Source of the DNA: Planktothricoides sp. SR001 | Lineage (GTDB): Bacteria > Cyanobacteriota > Cyanobacteriia > Cyanobacteriales > Laspinemataceae | Reading direction: 5' to 3' | Assembly (NCBI RefSeq): GCF_001276715.1 | Contig: NZ_LIUQ01000012.1 | Coordinates: forward strand, 1 to 64,000 | DNA length: 64,000 nucleotides | Shown here: positions 36,044 to 45,673 of the stretch, one piece after another | Layout of the letters: each line of letters begins with the position of its first letter | Numbering within the stretch: position 1 is the first letter of the stretch | The notes under the pieces: model-generated | Told to the model about the DNA's origin: nothing | Seen by the model: only the letters and a program-made list of their open reading frames with translations | The model's database searches: none | Program-made: the position numbers and the translations under genes

Positions 36044-36877
36044 TTATAGATTAAATTTACTGTTTACTGCCGATACTAACCAACGACCAAACCCTCGGAG
36101 AAATAAGATTAACCCCGGACGATTTCCCGAAGGCGCGATCGCCAGTTCTAAAGCCTTTTTCATCGCCCCTTGTTTCTCAGGGAAATAAGCAGAAAAGCGT
36201 TCATAGCAATAATATAAATCCGGGGTATAACTTTGATCCACTTCCATCACTAACTCAAAGCCCGTTCGCACCATGCGTCGGGCAATCCAGCCACATTGTT
36301 TTTTCACCTCAGCGGAAAACCTTAAATTATGGGGTGGTAGTTGTGCTAAAATATCCAAAGTTTTGGCTAAATCATTTTCCCAACTATAGGCATAGTTAAC
36401 TAGGTAAAATCCGGGCTTAAACTGGGGCAAATTTAGCAAGTTTAAATTGCGATCATTTCCGGCAATTTTTAAGCTTTTGGTCTGGATAATTCCCGGCCAA
36501 ATCGAATCATTTTCCTGAATAATTGGTAAATTCAAGAGAATCAACTCTACTTTTTTACAAAATAGATAGCGTTTTTTCATTTGGTCGGAAATATCCTTAG
36601 CTAAATTAAGATCGTCGTCAGTAATTTCCCCGGACAAAATCGCAAAACTATCTAAATCAGAAACTTGGATCATTGCCAAACCGCGAGGCACCGAACCGCG
36701 TAAATAAAGCCCTTGTAAACGACTTGACCAAACTTTCTCACAAGTTTCGCGCAATTCTGCCACTAAGTTTGTCCAGGGGGGCAATATTTTATCTTCATGG
36801 CAATCATTAACAATAAATCCTGCCGCATCTTTTTCTAAAAGTTTACCCCACGGTAAAATATTGGTGTTATTAGTCAT
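36044..36877 (-). CDS. Nucleotidyltransferase-fold protein
   Basis: A 277-residue protein with a minimal-nucleotidyltransferase signature: LYLRGSVPRG (GS motif) and SDLDSFAIL (Asp pair). The remainder is helical (LAKDISDQMKKRYLFC...). It could be a lone transferase or a toxin-type MNT; there is no adjacent HEPN partner. It is convergent with the cupin gene and upstream of AT-rich sequence. Confidence 0.75.
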   Translation of the reverse strand: MTNNTNILPWGKLLEKDAAGFIVNDCHEDKILPPWTNLVAELRETCEKVWSSRLQGLYLRGSVPRGLAMIQVSDLDSFAILSGEITDDDLNLAKDISDQMKKRYLFCKKVELILLNLPIIQENDSIWPGIIQTKSLKIAGNDRNLNLLNLPQFKPGFYLVNYAYSWENDLAKTLDILAQLPPHNLRFSAEVKKQCGWIARRMVRTGFELVMEVDQSYTPDLYYCYERFSAYFPEKQGAMKKALELAIAPSGNRPGLILFLRGFGRWLVSAVNSKFNL

Positions 36878-36992
36878 TTTTTTTCAGGTTAATTAATAAT
36901 TAATAATTAATAATTGATAATTGAGAATTGACAATTGATAATTCCCCCGATCCCCCACACCCCACACCCTACACCGATGGCTGCCCCACACC

Positions 36993-38465
36993 CTAAGATA
37001 AAGGCAAGGATATTTTAAAGGTTGAACCCTGATTTAGGGTACTGAATACTTCAATAATGCCCCCATGTAGTTGCACAATTTGCTGGGTAATAGCTAACCC
37101 TAAGCCAAAGCCTTTTTGATGGCGATCGCCCTTGGGATCGATGCGATAAAACCGTTCAAAAATATGAGCAATTTCCGTTTCGGGAATACCAATTCCCGTA
37201 TCTTTTACCGCCACGATCGCCTGACAATTTTCGGTGAATAAACTTACTTCAATGATCCCACCAGGGGGAGTGTAGCGACAAGCATTATTTAACAAATTAG
37301 CGATCGCTTGCGGCAATAAACTTTTTTCACCATTGACCATAACGGCATCCTTAACCCCATCATATTTCAACTGTAATTGATGGGCTTCAGCTTCGGGGAT
37401 TAAATCAGCCAATAAACTAGCTACCATTTCCGTTAAATTAATCTGCTGGAAAGATTCAGCAGACAGCCCCCCTTCATGGCGAGCCAAAAATAGTAATTGC
37501 CCCACTAATTTACTCATATTTTTCGCCAATTTAACGATTTTTTGCAAGCGGTTTCGGACAGCAGCTAAACTCTCTTCTAAATCCTCTGCATATGCTAATT
37601 TTTCTAAATCTGCTAATGCCATTAATCCTACTTGGGCATTACTCAAAACAGCGGCTAATGGGGTACGCAATTCGTGAGAAGCATTGGCGGTAAACCGCTG
37701 AAGTTGCTGGCAAACAACTTGTAACTGTTGATTACTAGCTTGTAAATTCAATTCTCGGTTGGCTAACTCTTTTTCTAGTTGGTAAAATAAGTGCATAGAC
37801 AAATAAAAGCCGAGGAATCCCAATCCAGCCGCAATACATAAAATCGTCCAAGTCACTTGGCGATAAAAATTCTGGTGTTCTTGGCGTTGTTCTAATAATT
37901 TCTCTTCGTTTTCCGCGAAGCGATCGATTAATAATCTGGCTTCATCCATTGTAGCTTTCCCTTCTTCTAGCCATTCATACAGAGAAGCAGCGGGAACTAA
38001 TAAATCCGTCCTGCCGCGAATTCTTTTCAGTTCGCTTTGTAGAGTTGATTTTTGGTAAAAAATCGCTAAATTTTCATTCGTAACATATTTAATATCTTGC
38101 AACAAGCGGGTTTGCTGTGGGTTGTCCGTGACTAGGTTTTCTAATTTTTTTAAAGAATCAGGGATAATTTTAAAAGCATTCTCATAAGGGTTTAAAAACT
38201 CCGGTCGTAGGGTCAAACCATAACCGCGCACCCCATTTTCTGCATCAATTAAAGCATTCAGTAATCTTTTAGTTTCTAACCGAACGTTTTGCGTATGTTG
38301 TACCCATTTTTCATCTTCCACTAGGCTGGCTTTTAACCACGCAAAAGCGGATAAAGCCGCAAACAGACAAGTGACCGGAATGGCAATAATTAGGGTTCCC
38401 CGAATCCGAATTGGCAGTTGATGCCACCAGGATATAAAAAATTTACTTTGGTTACTACTTTCCAT
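36993..38465 (-). CDS. CHASE3 sensor histidine kinase (RppB/QseC-like)
   Basis: A 490-residue membrane kinase. TM1 is about 22-45, a CHASE3-like sensor follows (LNALIDAENGVRGYGLTLRPEF), TM2 is about 205-228, then a dimerisation helix with H-box NASHELRTPLA (His264) and an ATPase domain with NLLNNACRYTPPGG, KDTGIGIPE and GFGLGLAITQQIV. It starts 45 nt after the response regulator stop and is surely co-transcribed with it. The arrangement matches cyanobacterial RppA-RppB and enterobacterial QseB-QseC. The signal sensed is unknown. Confidence 0.93.
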   Translation of the reverse strand: MESSNQSKFFISWWHQLPIRIRGTLIIAIPVTCLFAALSAFAWLKASLVEDEKWVQHTQNVRLETKRLLNALIDAENGVRGYGLTLRPEFLNPYENAFKIIPDSLKKLENLVTDNPQQTRLLQDIKYVTNENLAIFYQKSTLQSELKRIRGRTDLLVPAASLYEWLEEGKATMDEARLLIDRFAENEEKLLEQRQEHQNFYRQVTWTILCIAAGLGFLGFYLSMHLFYQLEKELANRELNLQASNQQLQVVCQQLQRFTANASHELRTPLAAVLSNAQVGLMALADLEKLAYAEDLEESLAAVRNRLQKIVKLAKNMSKLVGQLLFLARHEGGLSAESFQQINLTEMVASLLADLIPEAEAHQLQLKYDGVKDAVMVNGEKSLLPQAIANLLNNACRYTPPGGIIEVSLFTENCQAIVAVKDTGIGIPETEIAHIFERFYRIDPKGDRHQKGFGLGLAITQQIVQLHGGIIEVFSTLNQGSTFKISLPLS

Positions 38466-38509
38466 AAATTAATGGGTAATTAATTCGTTTTAACACCTGA
38501 TTTTAATCT

Positions 38510-39190
38510 TTAGTTGTTTTGGGGATTTTCCAGACGATAACCCATGCCATAAACAGTTTCTAGCCAGTGGTCTACTCCCAATTCTTGCAAACGCTTGCGA
38601 AGACGTTTAATGCGGGCTGCTACCGCATTACTTTCCGGTTCTTCGCCCCATTCCCACAGGGCTTGTTCTAGGCGATCCCGGCTGATAACTTTTCTCGGAT
38701 TTCGCATAAAATATTCTAACATTTGAAAGTCCCGACTGGCTAATTTAATCTGATTTTCTCCTTTATTTAAATACATCGTATCTAGGTTCAAAGATAAATC
38801 GTTAAATTGGAGAATATCCCCAACCCAAAGAGGCGATCGCCGCCGCAATGCTCGCACCCGCGCTAACAATTCATCTAGATCGACGGGTTTCACCAAATAA
38901 TCATCAGCCCCTGCATCTAAACCCTGCACTTTATCAGCCGTAGTATCTCTCGCAGTCAGCATTAAAATCGGGGCATTTTTTCCCGAATGGCGATAAAATT
39001 GACAGAGAAAAACCCCATCTTTTCCGGGTAACATCCAATCTAAAATTAATAAATCGTAATCTTTTTCTCCCATTAACCATTCCGCGTCTATCCCGTCGTT
39101 AACCGCATCCACAATATGTCCTGAACGAGTTAAAGCAAAATGTAGGGGTTCGAGTTGTTCTGGATCGTCTTCAACTAAGAGAATTCGCAT
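38510..39190 (-). CDS. OmpR-family response regulator (RppA/QseB-like)
   Basis: A 226-residue regulator. REC residues: EDD pocket at the N-terminus, phospho-acceptor Asp in LLILDWMLPG, Thr in MLTARD and Lys in YLVKPVD. The C-terminal winged helix (about 130-226) ends WLETVYGMGYRLENP. The ATG at 39188-39190 (MRILLVEDD) is preferred over a GTG four codons upstream because the family begins there. It is first in the RR-HK operon. The three 11-bp-spaced repeats near the neighbouring exported-protein genes are its best candidate targets. Confidence 0.93.
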   Translation of the reverse strand: MRILLVEDDPEQLEPLHFALTRSGHIVDAVNDGIDAEWLMGEKDYDLLILDWMLPGKDGVFLCQFYRHSGKNAPILMLTARDTTADKVQGLDAGADDYLVKPVDLDELLARVRALRRRSPLWVGDILQFNDLSLNLDTMYLNKGENQIKLASRDFQMLEYFMRNPRKVISRDRLEQALWEWGEEPESNAVAARIKRLRKRLQELGVDHWLETVYGMGYRLENPQNN

Positions 39191-39460
39191 GATTTCCACC
39201 ACATTACCATCGCAAATTACTATCCCAAATTACCATTAAAGAGGGCAAAGATAAGCATTCAGGGATCGGGTATCAGCTTTTAAGGAATGTGCCTCTCCCT
39301 CAACTCTTACCCCTGACCCCTGACCGCTGAATGCTTACAATATGAATGCACCCCCTAGAAACCCGCTTGCTTAATTCTTGGTTAATTTTAACCTACCGTA
39401 AATTATGTTATATTTTCAGCATTTTTTAGGCATATTTTTTAGGCATATTTTAAGCATCGT

Positions 39461-40342
39461 CTAGCCCAATAAAAAATTATTTGTACTTAGCATTCCTGGG
39501 TTAAAATTATCCACAATTCCCAGCACTTGATTGCTCTGAGTCACTCGAATTGCGGTGCCTAATTCCATCGCTTCTAAACTGAGGTCAGCAAAGGTTAATC
39601 CTGGAGTTAATTGAATGCGGTCTAACCCGCTTTCAAAGTCAAGAATGCGATCGGCTGTCTGGAAATCAGCGGCAGCAGTTGCGGTAGATAAAACAAAGAT
39701 ATCATTTCCCGGCCCGCCGGTGAGAAAATCTTGTCCCATATCCCCACTCAGGATATCATTTCCTTCTCCTCCATCCAGAAAATCTGAATCTTTGCCACCG
39801 AAAAGGATATCATTTCCTAAATTACCAAATAGCATATCTTGGCCGCGATTCCCCGTAAGGGTATCATCATCTTTGCCGCCAAAGAGAATATCGTTACCGC
39901 TATTCCCAGTTAGCAAATCTTTGCCGCGATTCCCCGATATGATATCATTATTTTCACCGCCGAAGATATTATCATTTCCATCATTGCCATTGATGGTATT
40001 GGGATTAATTTCGTCGCCAAAAATCAAATCATGTTCCAGGGTTCCTTGTTGTCCGCTATTTAAATTCTGATTTTCCCAACTGAACGGCAGGGTGACTGGA
40101 GAATTGCTGCGAGTAATACTAATCGCATCAAAGTCTTCTAAATCATCGCGATCGCCCACCACCGTTACTTGGTCGCCAATATTTAAATTTAAACTATTCC
40201 AACTTCCGGCATTCGGTTCCACCCAAATTTGTCCGGTACTATCTTGGAGTAAAAATTCATCTTCCCGGAACCCAGCAACCGTCCCAGCAATTGTCACAAT
40301 TACATCTTCTCTTACGGGTAATCCGCCGATATTTGTCGCCAT
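39461..40342 (-). CDS. OB-fold plus RTX calcium-binding repeat protein
   Basis: A 293-residue protein. Residues ~1-100 are an OB-fold like the protein at 33842 (TVAGFREDEFLLQDSTGQIWVE). Then about ten RTX nonapeptides (GGxGxDxLx, e.g. GNDGNDNIFGG, GGEGNDILSGD) form a calcium-binding beta-roll, and a C-terminal tail follows (IVDNFNPGMLSTNNFLLG). There is no N-terminal signal, so type I secretion via the C-terminus is likely. The ATG at 40342 follows GAGGAATCAAGACT; an upstream TTG is rejected. The operator lies 74 nt upstream of the start. Confidence 0.88.
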   Translation of the reverse strand: MATNIGGLPVREDVIVTIAGTVAGFREDEFLLQDSTGQIWVEPNAGSWNSLNLNIGDQVTVVGDRDDLEDFDAISITRSNSPVTLPFSWENQNLNSGQQGTLEHDLIFGDEINPNTINGNDGNDNIFGGENNDIISGNRGKDLLTGNSGNDILFGGKDDDTLTGNRGQDMLFGNLGNDILFGGKDSDFLDGGEGNDILSGDMGQDFLTGGPGNDIFVLSTATAAADFQTADRILDFESGLDRIQLTPGLTFADLSLEAMELGTAIRVTQSNQVLGIVDNFNPGMLSTNNFLLG

Positions 40343-40415
40343 AGTCTTGATTCCTCTTCGGGTTTTCCTCTTAGGGTTATTTTGTTCGTTGTTAGAATCT
40401 AAGATAGGCAAAGAT

Positions 40416-40433
40416 TATGACCAAAAAATGACG
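40416..40433 (-). promoter_or_regulatory. Direct-repeat operator, RTX gene copy
   Basis: On the gene strand it reads CGTCATTTTTTGGTCATAA, with GTCAT half-sites 11 bp apart. It shares sequence and orientation with the two sites at 34291 and 34345. Confidence 0.65.
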
Positions 40434-41031
40434 CATCAAAAAAACTCTCAGCCCCCAACAAACCGAGTTTCTACTCGCAGCTTTGCACCTCATCCGTAAA
40501 TTTACATAAAAACTCGATTTTTAAATCCGCTCCGTTCTATCTATGTCTCTGTGTTTCTATGGATCCAATCTATTCCCCATAATTATATACCATAATTATA
40601 TAGCATTAACATTTTAGATGTGAAATAGGAATTTATGAAGCCTGAAAACCGGCAACAGGCATGGTCAATAATTTACTTTTGAATTTATTTTTTTAGGAAT
40701 TAGCAGCACAGGTGAATTGGCTTGACATCTCAAATAAAAATGTTATATTTGGTTATAGGTAAAGATGCACAATATATTTGTCATTTTCCCGTATATCCTG
40801 CCCCCGCGTTTGGCGTCCCAGACCCGAAGTTTACTGATGCGGGGTTGGGCATTTAAGCAGCTTTCCCCAAGGTATTTGTTGGGTTTCGTGCCTTAACCCA
40901 ACCTACTGTTGCTACTATCGATCTGCGGCTGAATTGTTCGTAACTTGTGTGAAACAAAATCCGGGCGATCGCGCGAGCGAAATTTATTTAGAACGGACTC
41001 AGCAACAGGTGAACGATGCTGAGTCAAAAAA
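40434..41031. other. Gap between RTX gene and ADP-ribosylglycohydrolase
   Basis: About 600 nt. It contains TTGGGTTTCGTGCCTTAACCCAA, a cyanobacterial dispersed palindrome, and one HIP1 octamer. No gene is visible. Confidence 0.6.
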
Positions 41032-42030
41032 TCACCTTTGACATATTTGGATCAATTGCTCTACTTTATTTTCCAGATTTTGTTTATGAATCAGGCCATC
41101 GATCCAAGGGGATTCAATCTTGCTATAGCCAAATTTTGCACCGAGCAAGGCTCCGGCTACTGCGGCATTGGTATCAGCATCTCCACCTTCATTAATAATC
41201 CTTAAGATTCCTTCACGAAAGGTTTGTGCGTGTAATAATGCCCAAAATCCAGCCGCTAAAGTCTTGAGGGTATAGCCTATCTTAAATGATTCATAGTGAT
41301 TTAGTCCTTCATCTAAACGGAGCATTTCTAGGGAGGATTCTTTCGCTTGTTTAAAACAATCCTCGATCTCTGGATGAAATATCTTAACTTCATTGGCAAT
41401 GCTATCAACCAAAGCCTCAATATTTGAGTTGCCTTGAATTAACTGACTAATGGCGAGGCATACTGCAATACATGAGGCAATACACCGAGGATCTGCATGG
41501 GTGATTTTACAGACCTGTTCTGCATTCCAGCGAACCTGCTGGAGGTTTTGGTATTGCCAAATCCCTAAGACTGATGTTCGCATTAATCCACCATTGGCAG
41601 CGGAATTTCGACCTTTTGATTCCCAGACTTGCTGGGCAACCTGATGGGGATTTTCTATAAAATCTGGGTCATGGACGACTCGATAAACAGTGCCACCGAT
41701 GCCAAAACCATCCGTAACTGCCCACTGTTTGAACCGGGTTGCAATGTCTGTTAAATTAACTTGCTCACAGATGAGCAGACTATCAAGAATGCAGAGCATT
41801 TGATCCGTATCATCAGTCCAGTCTCCGGGTTGCCAGCGCCAATCATCCAGATCCTCAAATTGATTGGTAATTTTAGAAAAGAAGCGAATTTGAGCATAGT
41901 CAGTTAAGCCATCGGGATAAATAAAATTGACTTCAGATTTTGGCATAAATTCAGTGCCAAATCCAAGGGCATCCCCGATCGCCTGCCCGAATATCACTCC
42001 CCGAATTTTATCCGCTGCGATCGCATCCAT
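41032..42030 (-). CDS. ADP-ribosylglycohydrolase (DraG-like)
   Basis: A 332-residue hydrolase. The two-metal motifs are FGQAIGDALGFGTEF near the N-terminus, DWTDDTDQM (metal Asp residues) and GGDADTNAAVAGALLG near the C-terminus. It removes ADP-ribose from proteins or nucleotides. It follows the tubulin-like gene on the same strand by 134 nt, with a hairpin between them, so co-transcription is uncertain. The relationship to NAD signalling is inference. Confidence 0.9.
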   Translation of the reverse strand: MDAIAADKIRGVIFGQAIGDALGFGTEFMPKSEVNFIYPDGLTDYAQIRFFSKITNQFEDLDDWRWQPGDWTDDTDQMLCILDSLLICEQVNLTDIATRFKQWAVTDGFGIGGTVYRVVHDPDFIENPHQVAQQVWESKGRNSAANGGLMRTSVLGIWQYQNLQQVRWNAEQVCKITHADPRCIASCIAVCLAISQLIQGNSNIEALVDSIANEVKIFHPEIEDCFKQAKESSLEMLRLDEGLNHYESFKIGYTLKTLAAGFWALLHAQTFREGILRIINEGGDADTNAAVAGALLGAKFGYSKIESPWIDGLIHKQNLENKVEQLIQICQR

Positions 42031-42083
42031 ACCTGATTACCTCATTACCTGATATAGCTCATCTATAGCATCATCTATAGCAT

Positions 42084-42166
42084 TGCTAACCAGAAACCCG
42101 GAAGAAACCCGGTTTCTTGAAGAAAGAAGAAACCCGGTTTCGCCGAAGTTACCGGGTTTCTTTTCT
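42084..42166. repeat. AGAAACCCGGTTTC repeat cluster with hairpin
   Basis: Three to four copies of AACCCGGTTTC or its complement. The last pair, AAGAAACCCGGT (42127-42138) with ACCGGGTTTCTT (42151-42162), forms a 12-bp hairpin overlapping the tubulin-like gene stop, a likely terminator. Confidence 0.7.
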
Positions 42167-45100
42167 ATAACGAAACTAATTGATTCCCACACTTATAACA
42201 AAACTTGGAATTGGTGGGATTTTTGGTGCCGCAATTGGTGCAGAAAACATGGTTTTGCTGCGGGGTTTGATCCACTGGGGGGACAGGCTGAGAAATTTTC
42301 GGGGTTTCCTTAGATATCTCAATGGTTTTTTCCGGTGTTTTCTCAGTAGTAGTGGCCGTGACTGGCAGCTTATAACGAGTAATCACATTCTGGATAATTG
42401 TCGCTTCTCGCTTATAGATGAGGCTATCTTTACCTCCCTCTTTTTCTAGTTCTATTTGCCGCTGGTTTAAGTAAGCCATGAACTGCTGATATAACTGCTG
42501 CTTTTCTCGGTCACTGTCCGCTTGTTCAAGTTTAGCCTTGACTTGCCGTTCAATTTCTTCGCGATCGCCCCGACAAGCGAGCACTTCTAACACTTGCACT
42601 GCCTCTTCCCAGGTAGAGGCAATATCCACATTTTCTTCACCGATTACGGTTTTGCGAGTATAGCGAATTACCTTTTCTTTGGTACTGCGATTTTCTTCAA
42701 CCCGTAATACTTTCAGCGATCGCGCTTCAACCACTAGCTGATAAATTTGGGGATTTTCGGGAAAAATATCCCAAAACGGGGGCTCTTTTTGGATATGAAC
42801 TGGAATCGGTGGGTCTTTACTTTCCCCCCGTAATTGAGCCCGTTTTGCCTCAATAGTTTGGCCTTTCCAATCTTGATAAGACTGGCGCAACTCCCGCATC
42901 CCATCAATGCTACGCAGGGAAAAACCGCCGGTTTCTTGGACAAAAACCACGCGATGCCGTTCTGCTTCTCCCAAAGGAGTCACCGCATCTTTACTGCCTA
43001 CTCGTTCTTCTAATAAGGGCAATAATTTAATTGCTGCGGGATCGACAGGATTGCGACCTCCGATAACCGCAACTTTGACATTTGTAGCCGGAGTAAATCC
43101 CGCATCTTTCCCAGACATTACCGCTTGATTGAGTAAAATTAATGGCTTAGACTTGCTGTAAGCAATGCCCAATTGGGTGCGAATTTCTCCCGGATCATTG
43201 TTAAAGATTTTGAAGATGCGATCGCACGCGGCTAACTCTTTTTTCAACCGGCTACTATTCGGCGCATCCGTAATCACTCGTTGACTTTTTTGAGTAATAA
43301 TTTCGATAAAATCATCATCCTGCACATCCGCCAACTCTGGCAAATTAAACAGTCGCATCACCTCATTAGAAGTGCGATTTTGTTTCCACAACGGACTTGC
43401 TTCCGCCAAAGTTTGATCCGATAAATTGCGGCAAATGCCATCCATGCCGATATGATATTTACTCTTACTCCCTTCCGTAGACCCGGCATATTGTTCGACT
43501 AAATCCTGATACAAATCATTCAACTCTTGACGATCATAAAGCTTAATTCCATTAATAACTAAAGCATCCGCACTATCCGCTTGGGCATCCGCTAACTTTT
43601 GGAAATTATCCCGCCATTGGCGTAACTTTTGATTAAAGCGGGCTAACCGTCGTTCTAACTCATCCAAATGTTCTTGTAAACGGGCAATAACCTCCAAACC
43701 CAAAAACCGGGCTTTGCGTTGAATAGTCGCAATTAAACTGCCTTCTAAACCGCCCAAGGCAGATTGACAATATTCCTCCATTTTCGCTTGTTTAGTCAAC
43801 CCAAACTTATCTTTAAAATGGGCAATATCTTGCAGGGCATCCTCATATTGTTTCTGGCGTTTTTCCTCATTGGGTTGCCAGACTTTCTCCGCTTCCCGGC
43901 GAAACTTTTCGGCTGAAGCTGTAAAAATTTGCCGCATAATGCTGATAAAACTATCGGCAAACTTTGGCCCTCGGTTGCGGTCTTCCAGAATCCGATAAAA
44001 TTCTTCTTCTAAAGCCTTACGTCCTTGGATAATAGTCCGATTGCGATTATCGTACATCTTTTGCAAGAAATCCCCATGCAACCGTTCGTCGGGGCTTAAT
44101 TCCCGCAAGTGATTTGAGCGATATTCCTCAACTTTTGGGCTTAAATAACCATCAACAAATTGCAGAATTTTGCCTTTTTCTGCCCCCATTACACCGCCAA
44201 CTCCCTGCTGGGTACATTGCAATAAATTCTCCTTAGCGATTTCATTGCGAATACTGTTCACCCAACTGGAAATTTCTGCCAAATAAGACTTATCCCCAGC
44301 AGCAGATAAATCCATAATTAACTCTATATCCGTCAACCGCATTCGCTTGAGCAGATCGTTCTGAATTAACTCAAACATTTGCGGCGGTAATTGCACTGAT
44401 TCATTTAGCCACCACCGGATAAAATCAGCCCCTAAACGACTGGCTAAAGATGTGCGAATTTGGGCGATGGGAATTTCTAGAGTAGATAAGCCAAAACTCA
44501 TAAAGTTTTTCGGATAGCCTCGTCCCCCTGGATCCGCCGCAGCCCAGGCACCTTTAATATTATCCCGAATTGACCGTTTATGGGGGGCAAAGTCGGAGGT
44601 TAAATCAAGGAATATATTCTGGGCAATTAGTTCGCGAATTGCCTCCAGACCAAATTCACTTTCGCCGTTTTTGGTGCCCACTAAGTAGGTAAAATCAAAG
44701 GGCGGTAATTTCTGGCGAATTTCATCCATTAAGCTACTACTATATTGAGCCACATATTCGGTGCGATGGTCAGAGAAATAACTCAATTCCATCATCGCCG
44801 CATAACCATTCGCTAAGACGCGATCGCCCACATTAATCCCCGCAAAAGCCTCTGGAGTAGGGGCAATTCCTGTCACCAAAGGACTCGATTGACCCTTTAA
44901 CCAATGGCGTACACAATAGCCCAGGTCAATCATCATCCCACTGCCCGTCCCCCCGGAAAGTGACCCGACCACAAACACATTTAAACTATTTGTCACCACC
45001 TTAATGCCGTACTTATCCAGCATAATATTTTCGTGACCTTTTACTCGTTCTGCGGCATAATTAAATGCTTCTTTAATTTTGTGATAATTGCAGAAAAAAG

Positions 45101-45476
45101 CAAAGCGACCACAGCCACGAATTTGGCCAGCCCCAGCTTCAATGGCGCTGAGATTTCGTTCTAATTCCGTAGGAAACCACTGGGCAATCCAGGGATAATT
45201 TTGCATATTATCCATCATATCCCGGACTTGGCGACCACTCACACTTGCCCATAACTTTTCTGAATCTTTAAACGCAGAACCTGCCGCATTCGGACTGGTG
45301 ACTTTATATTCTTTATCCGTATCGATGATTAGGAAGCTAATTAAGGGAAAATTATTCAAACTGCCATAAGTTTCCTCCACCAAGCGGCGGACTCTTGCCA
45401 GCACCTCATGTCCCGTACCCCCGACCCCAATTAACACCGTGGGCACCATACTTTTTTCTTCTACCGTAACTGCCAT
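42165..45476 (-). CDS. Tubulin/FtsZ-like GTPase with C-terminal zinc ribbon
   Basis: A 1103-residue protein. The N-terminal GVGGTGHE (residues 17-24) and the tubulin signature GSLSGGTGSGMM (172-183) define a tubulin_2-type GTPase domain. About 600 residues of mostly helical, partly coiled-coil sequence follow, then a VTATTTEKTPEK-type linker and a zinc ribbon FCTNCG...FCYKCG. The ATG at 45474-45476 follows AACAGGAG; an upstream in-frame start is rejected. It is the third gene of a cluster with the vWA and PBP genes. Its role is unknown; filament formation is inference from the fold. Confidence 0.85.
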   Translation of the reverse strand: MAVTVEEKSMVPTVLIGVGGTGHEVLARVRRLVEETYGSLNNFPLISFLIIDTDKEYKVTSPNAAGSAFKDSEKLWASVSGRQVRDMMDNMQNYPWIAQWFPTELERNLSAIEAGAGQIRGCGRFAFFCNYHKIKEAFNYAAERVKGHENIMLDKYGIKVVTNSLNVFVVGSLSGGTGSGMMIDLGYCVRHWLKGQSSPLVTGIAPTPEAFAGINVGDRVLANGYAAMMELSYFSDHRTEYVAQYSSSLMDEIRQKLPPFDFTYLVGTKNGESEFGLEAIRELIAQNIFLDLTSDFAPHKRSIRDNIKGAWAAADPGGRGYPKNFMSFGLSTLEIPIAQIRTSLASRLGADFIRWWLNESVQLPPQMFELIQNDLLKRMRLTDIELIMDLSAAGDKSYLAEISSWVNSIRNEIAKENLLQCTQQGVGGVMGAEKGKILQFVDGYLSPKVEEYRSNHLRELSPDERLHGDFLQKMYDNRNRTIIQGRKALEEEFYRILEDRNRGPKFADSFISIMRQIFTASAEKFRREAEKVWQPNEEKRQKQYEDALQDIAHFKDKFGLTKQAKMEEYCQSALGGLEGSLIATIQRKARFLGLEVIARLQEHLDELERRLARFNQKLRQWRDNFQKLADAQADSADALVINGIKLYDRQELNDLYQDLVEQYAGSTEGSKSKYHIGMDGICRNLSDQTLAEASPLWKQNRTSNEVMRLFNLPELADVQDDDFIEIITQKSQRVITDAPNSSRLKKELAACDRIFKIFNNDPGEIRTQLGIAYSKSKPLILLNQAVMSGKDAGFTPATNVKVAVIGGRNPVDPAAIKLLPLLEERVGSKDAVTPLGEAERHRVVFVQETGGFSLRSIDGMRELRQSYQDWKGQTIEAKRAQLRGESKDPPIPVHIQKEPPFWDIFPENPQIYQLVVEARSLKVLRVEENRSTKEKVIRYTRKTVIGEENVDIASTWEEAVQVLEVLACRGDREEIERQVKAKLEQADSDREKQQLYQQFMAYLNQRQIELEKEGGKDSLIYKREATIIQNVITRYKLPVTATTTEKTPEKTIEISKETPKISQPVPPVDQTPQQNHVFCTNCGTKNPTNSKFCYKCGNQLVSL

Positions 45477-45514
45477 ATTTTTCTCCTGTTTAATGACACT
45501 TGATTTTATTATAT

Positions 45515-45551
45515 TTGTCGGTTGGGTTTCCTTCCTCAACCCAACCGACAA
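45515..45551. repeat. 14-bp inverted repeat upstream of the tubulin-like gene
   Basis: TTGTCGGTTGGGTT (45515-45528) pairs perfectly with AACCCAACCGACAA (45538-45551), loop 9 nt, 38 nt before the tubulin-like start. It could attenuate read-through from the vWA gene or mark a dispersed repeat. Two TAACACACCCTA strings lie next to it. Confidence 0.8.
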
Positions 45552-45673
45552 TTGCTAACACACCCTAAATTCTACTACCTTGGTGCGTTACGGTGGACAA
45601 TTAAGTTAACCCGTGAAACATTAATTTTTCGCCGCCTAACACACCCTACCTTCTCATATATGAACTGTTGAAT

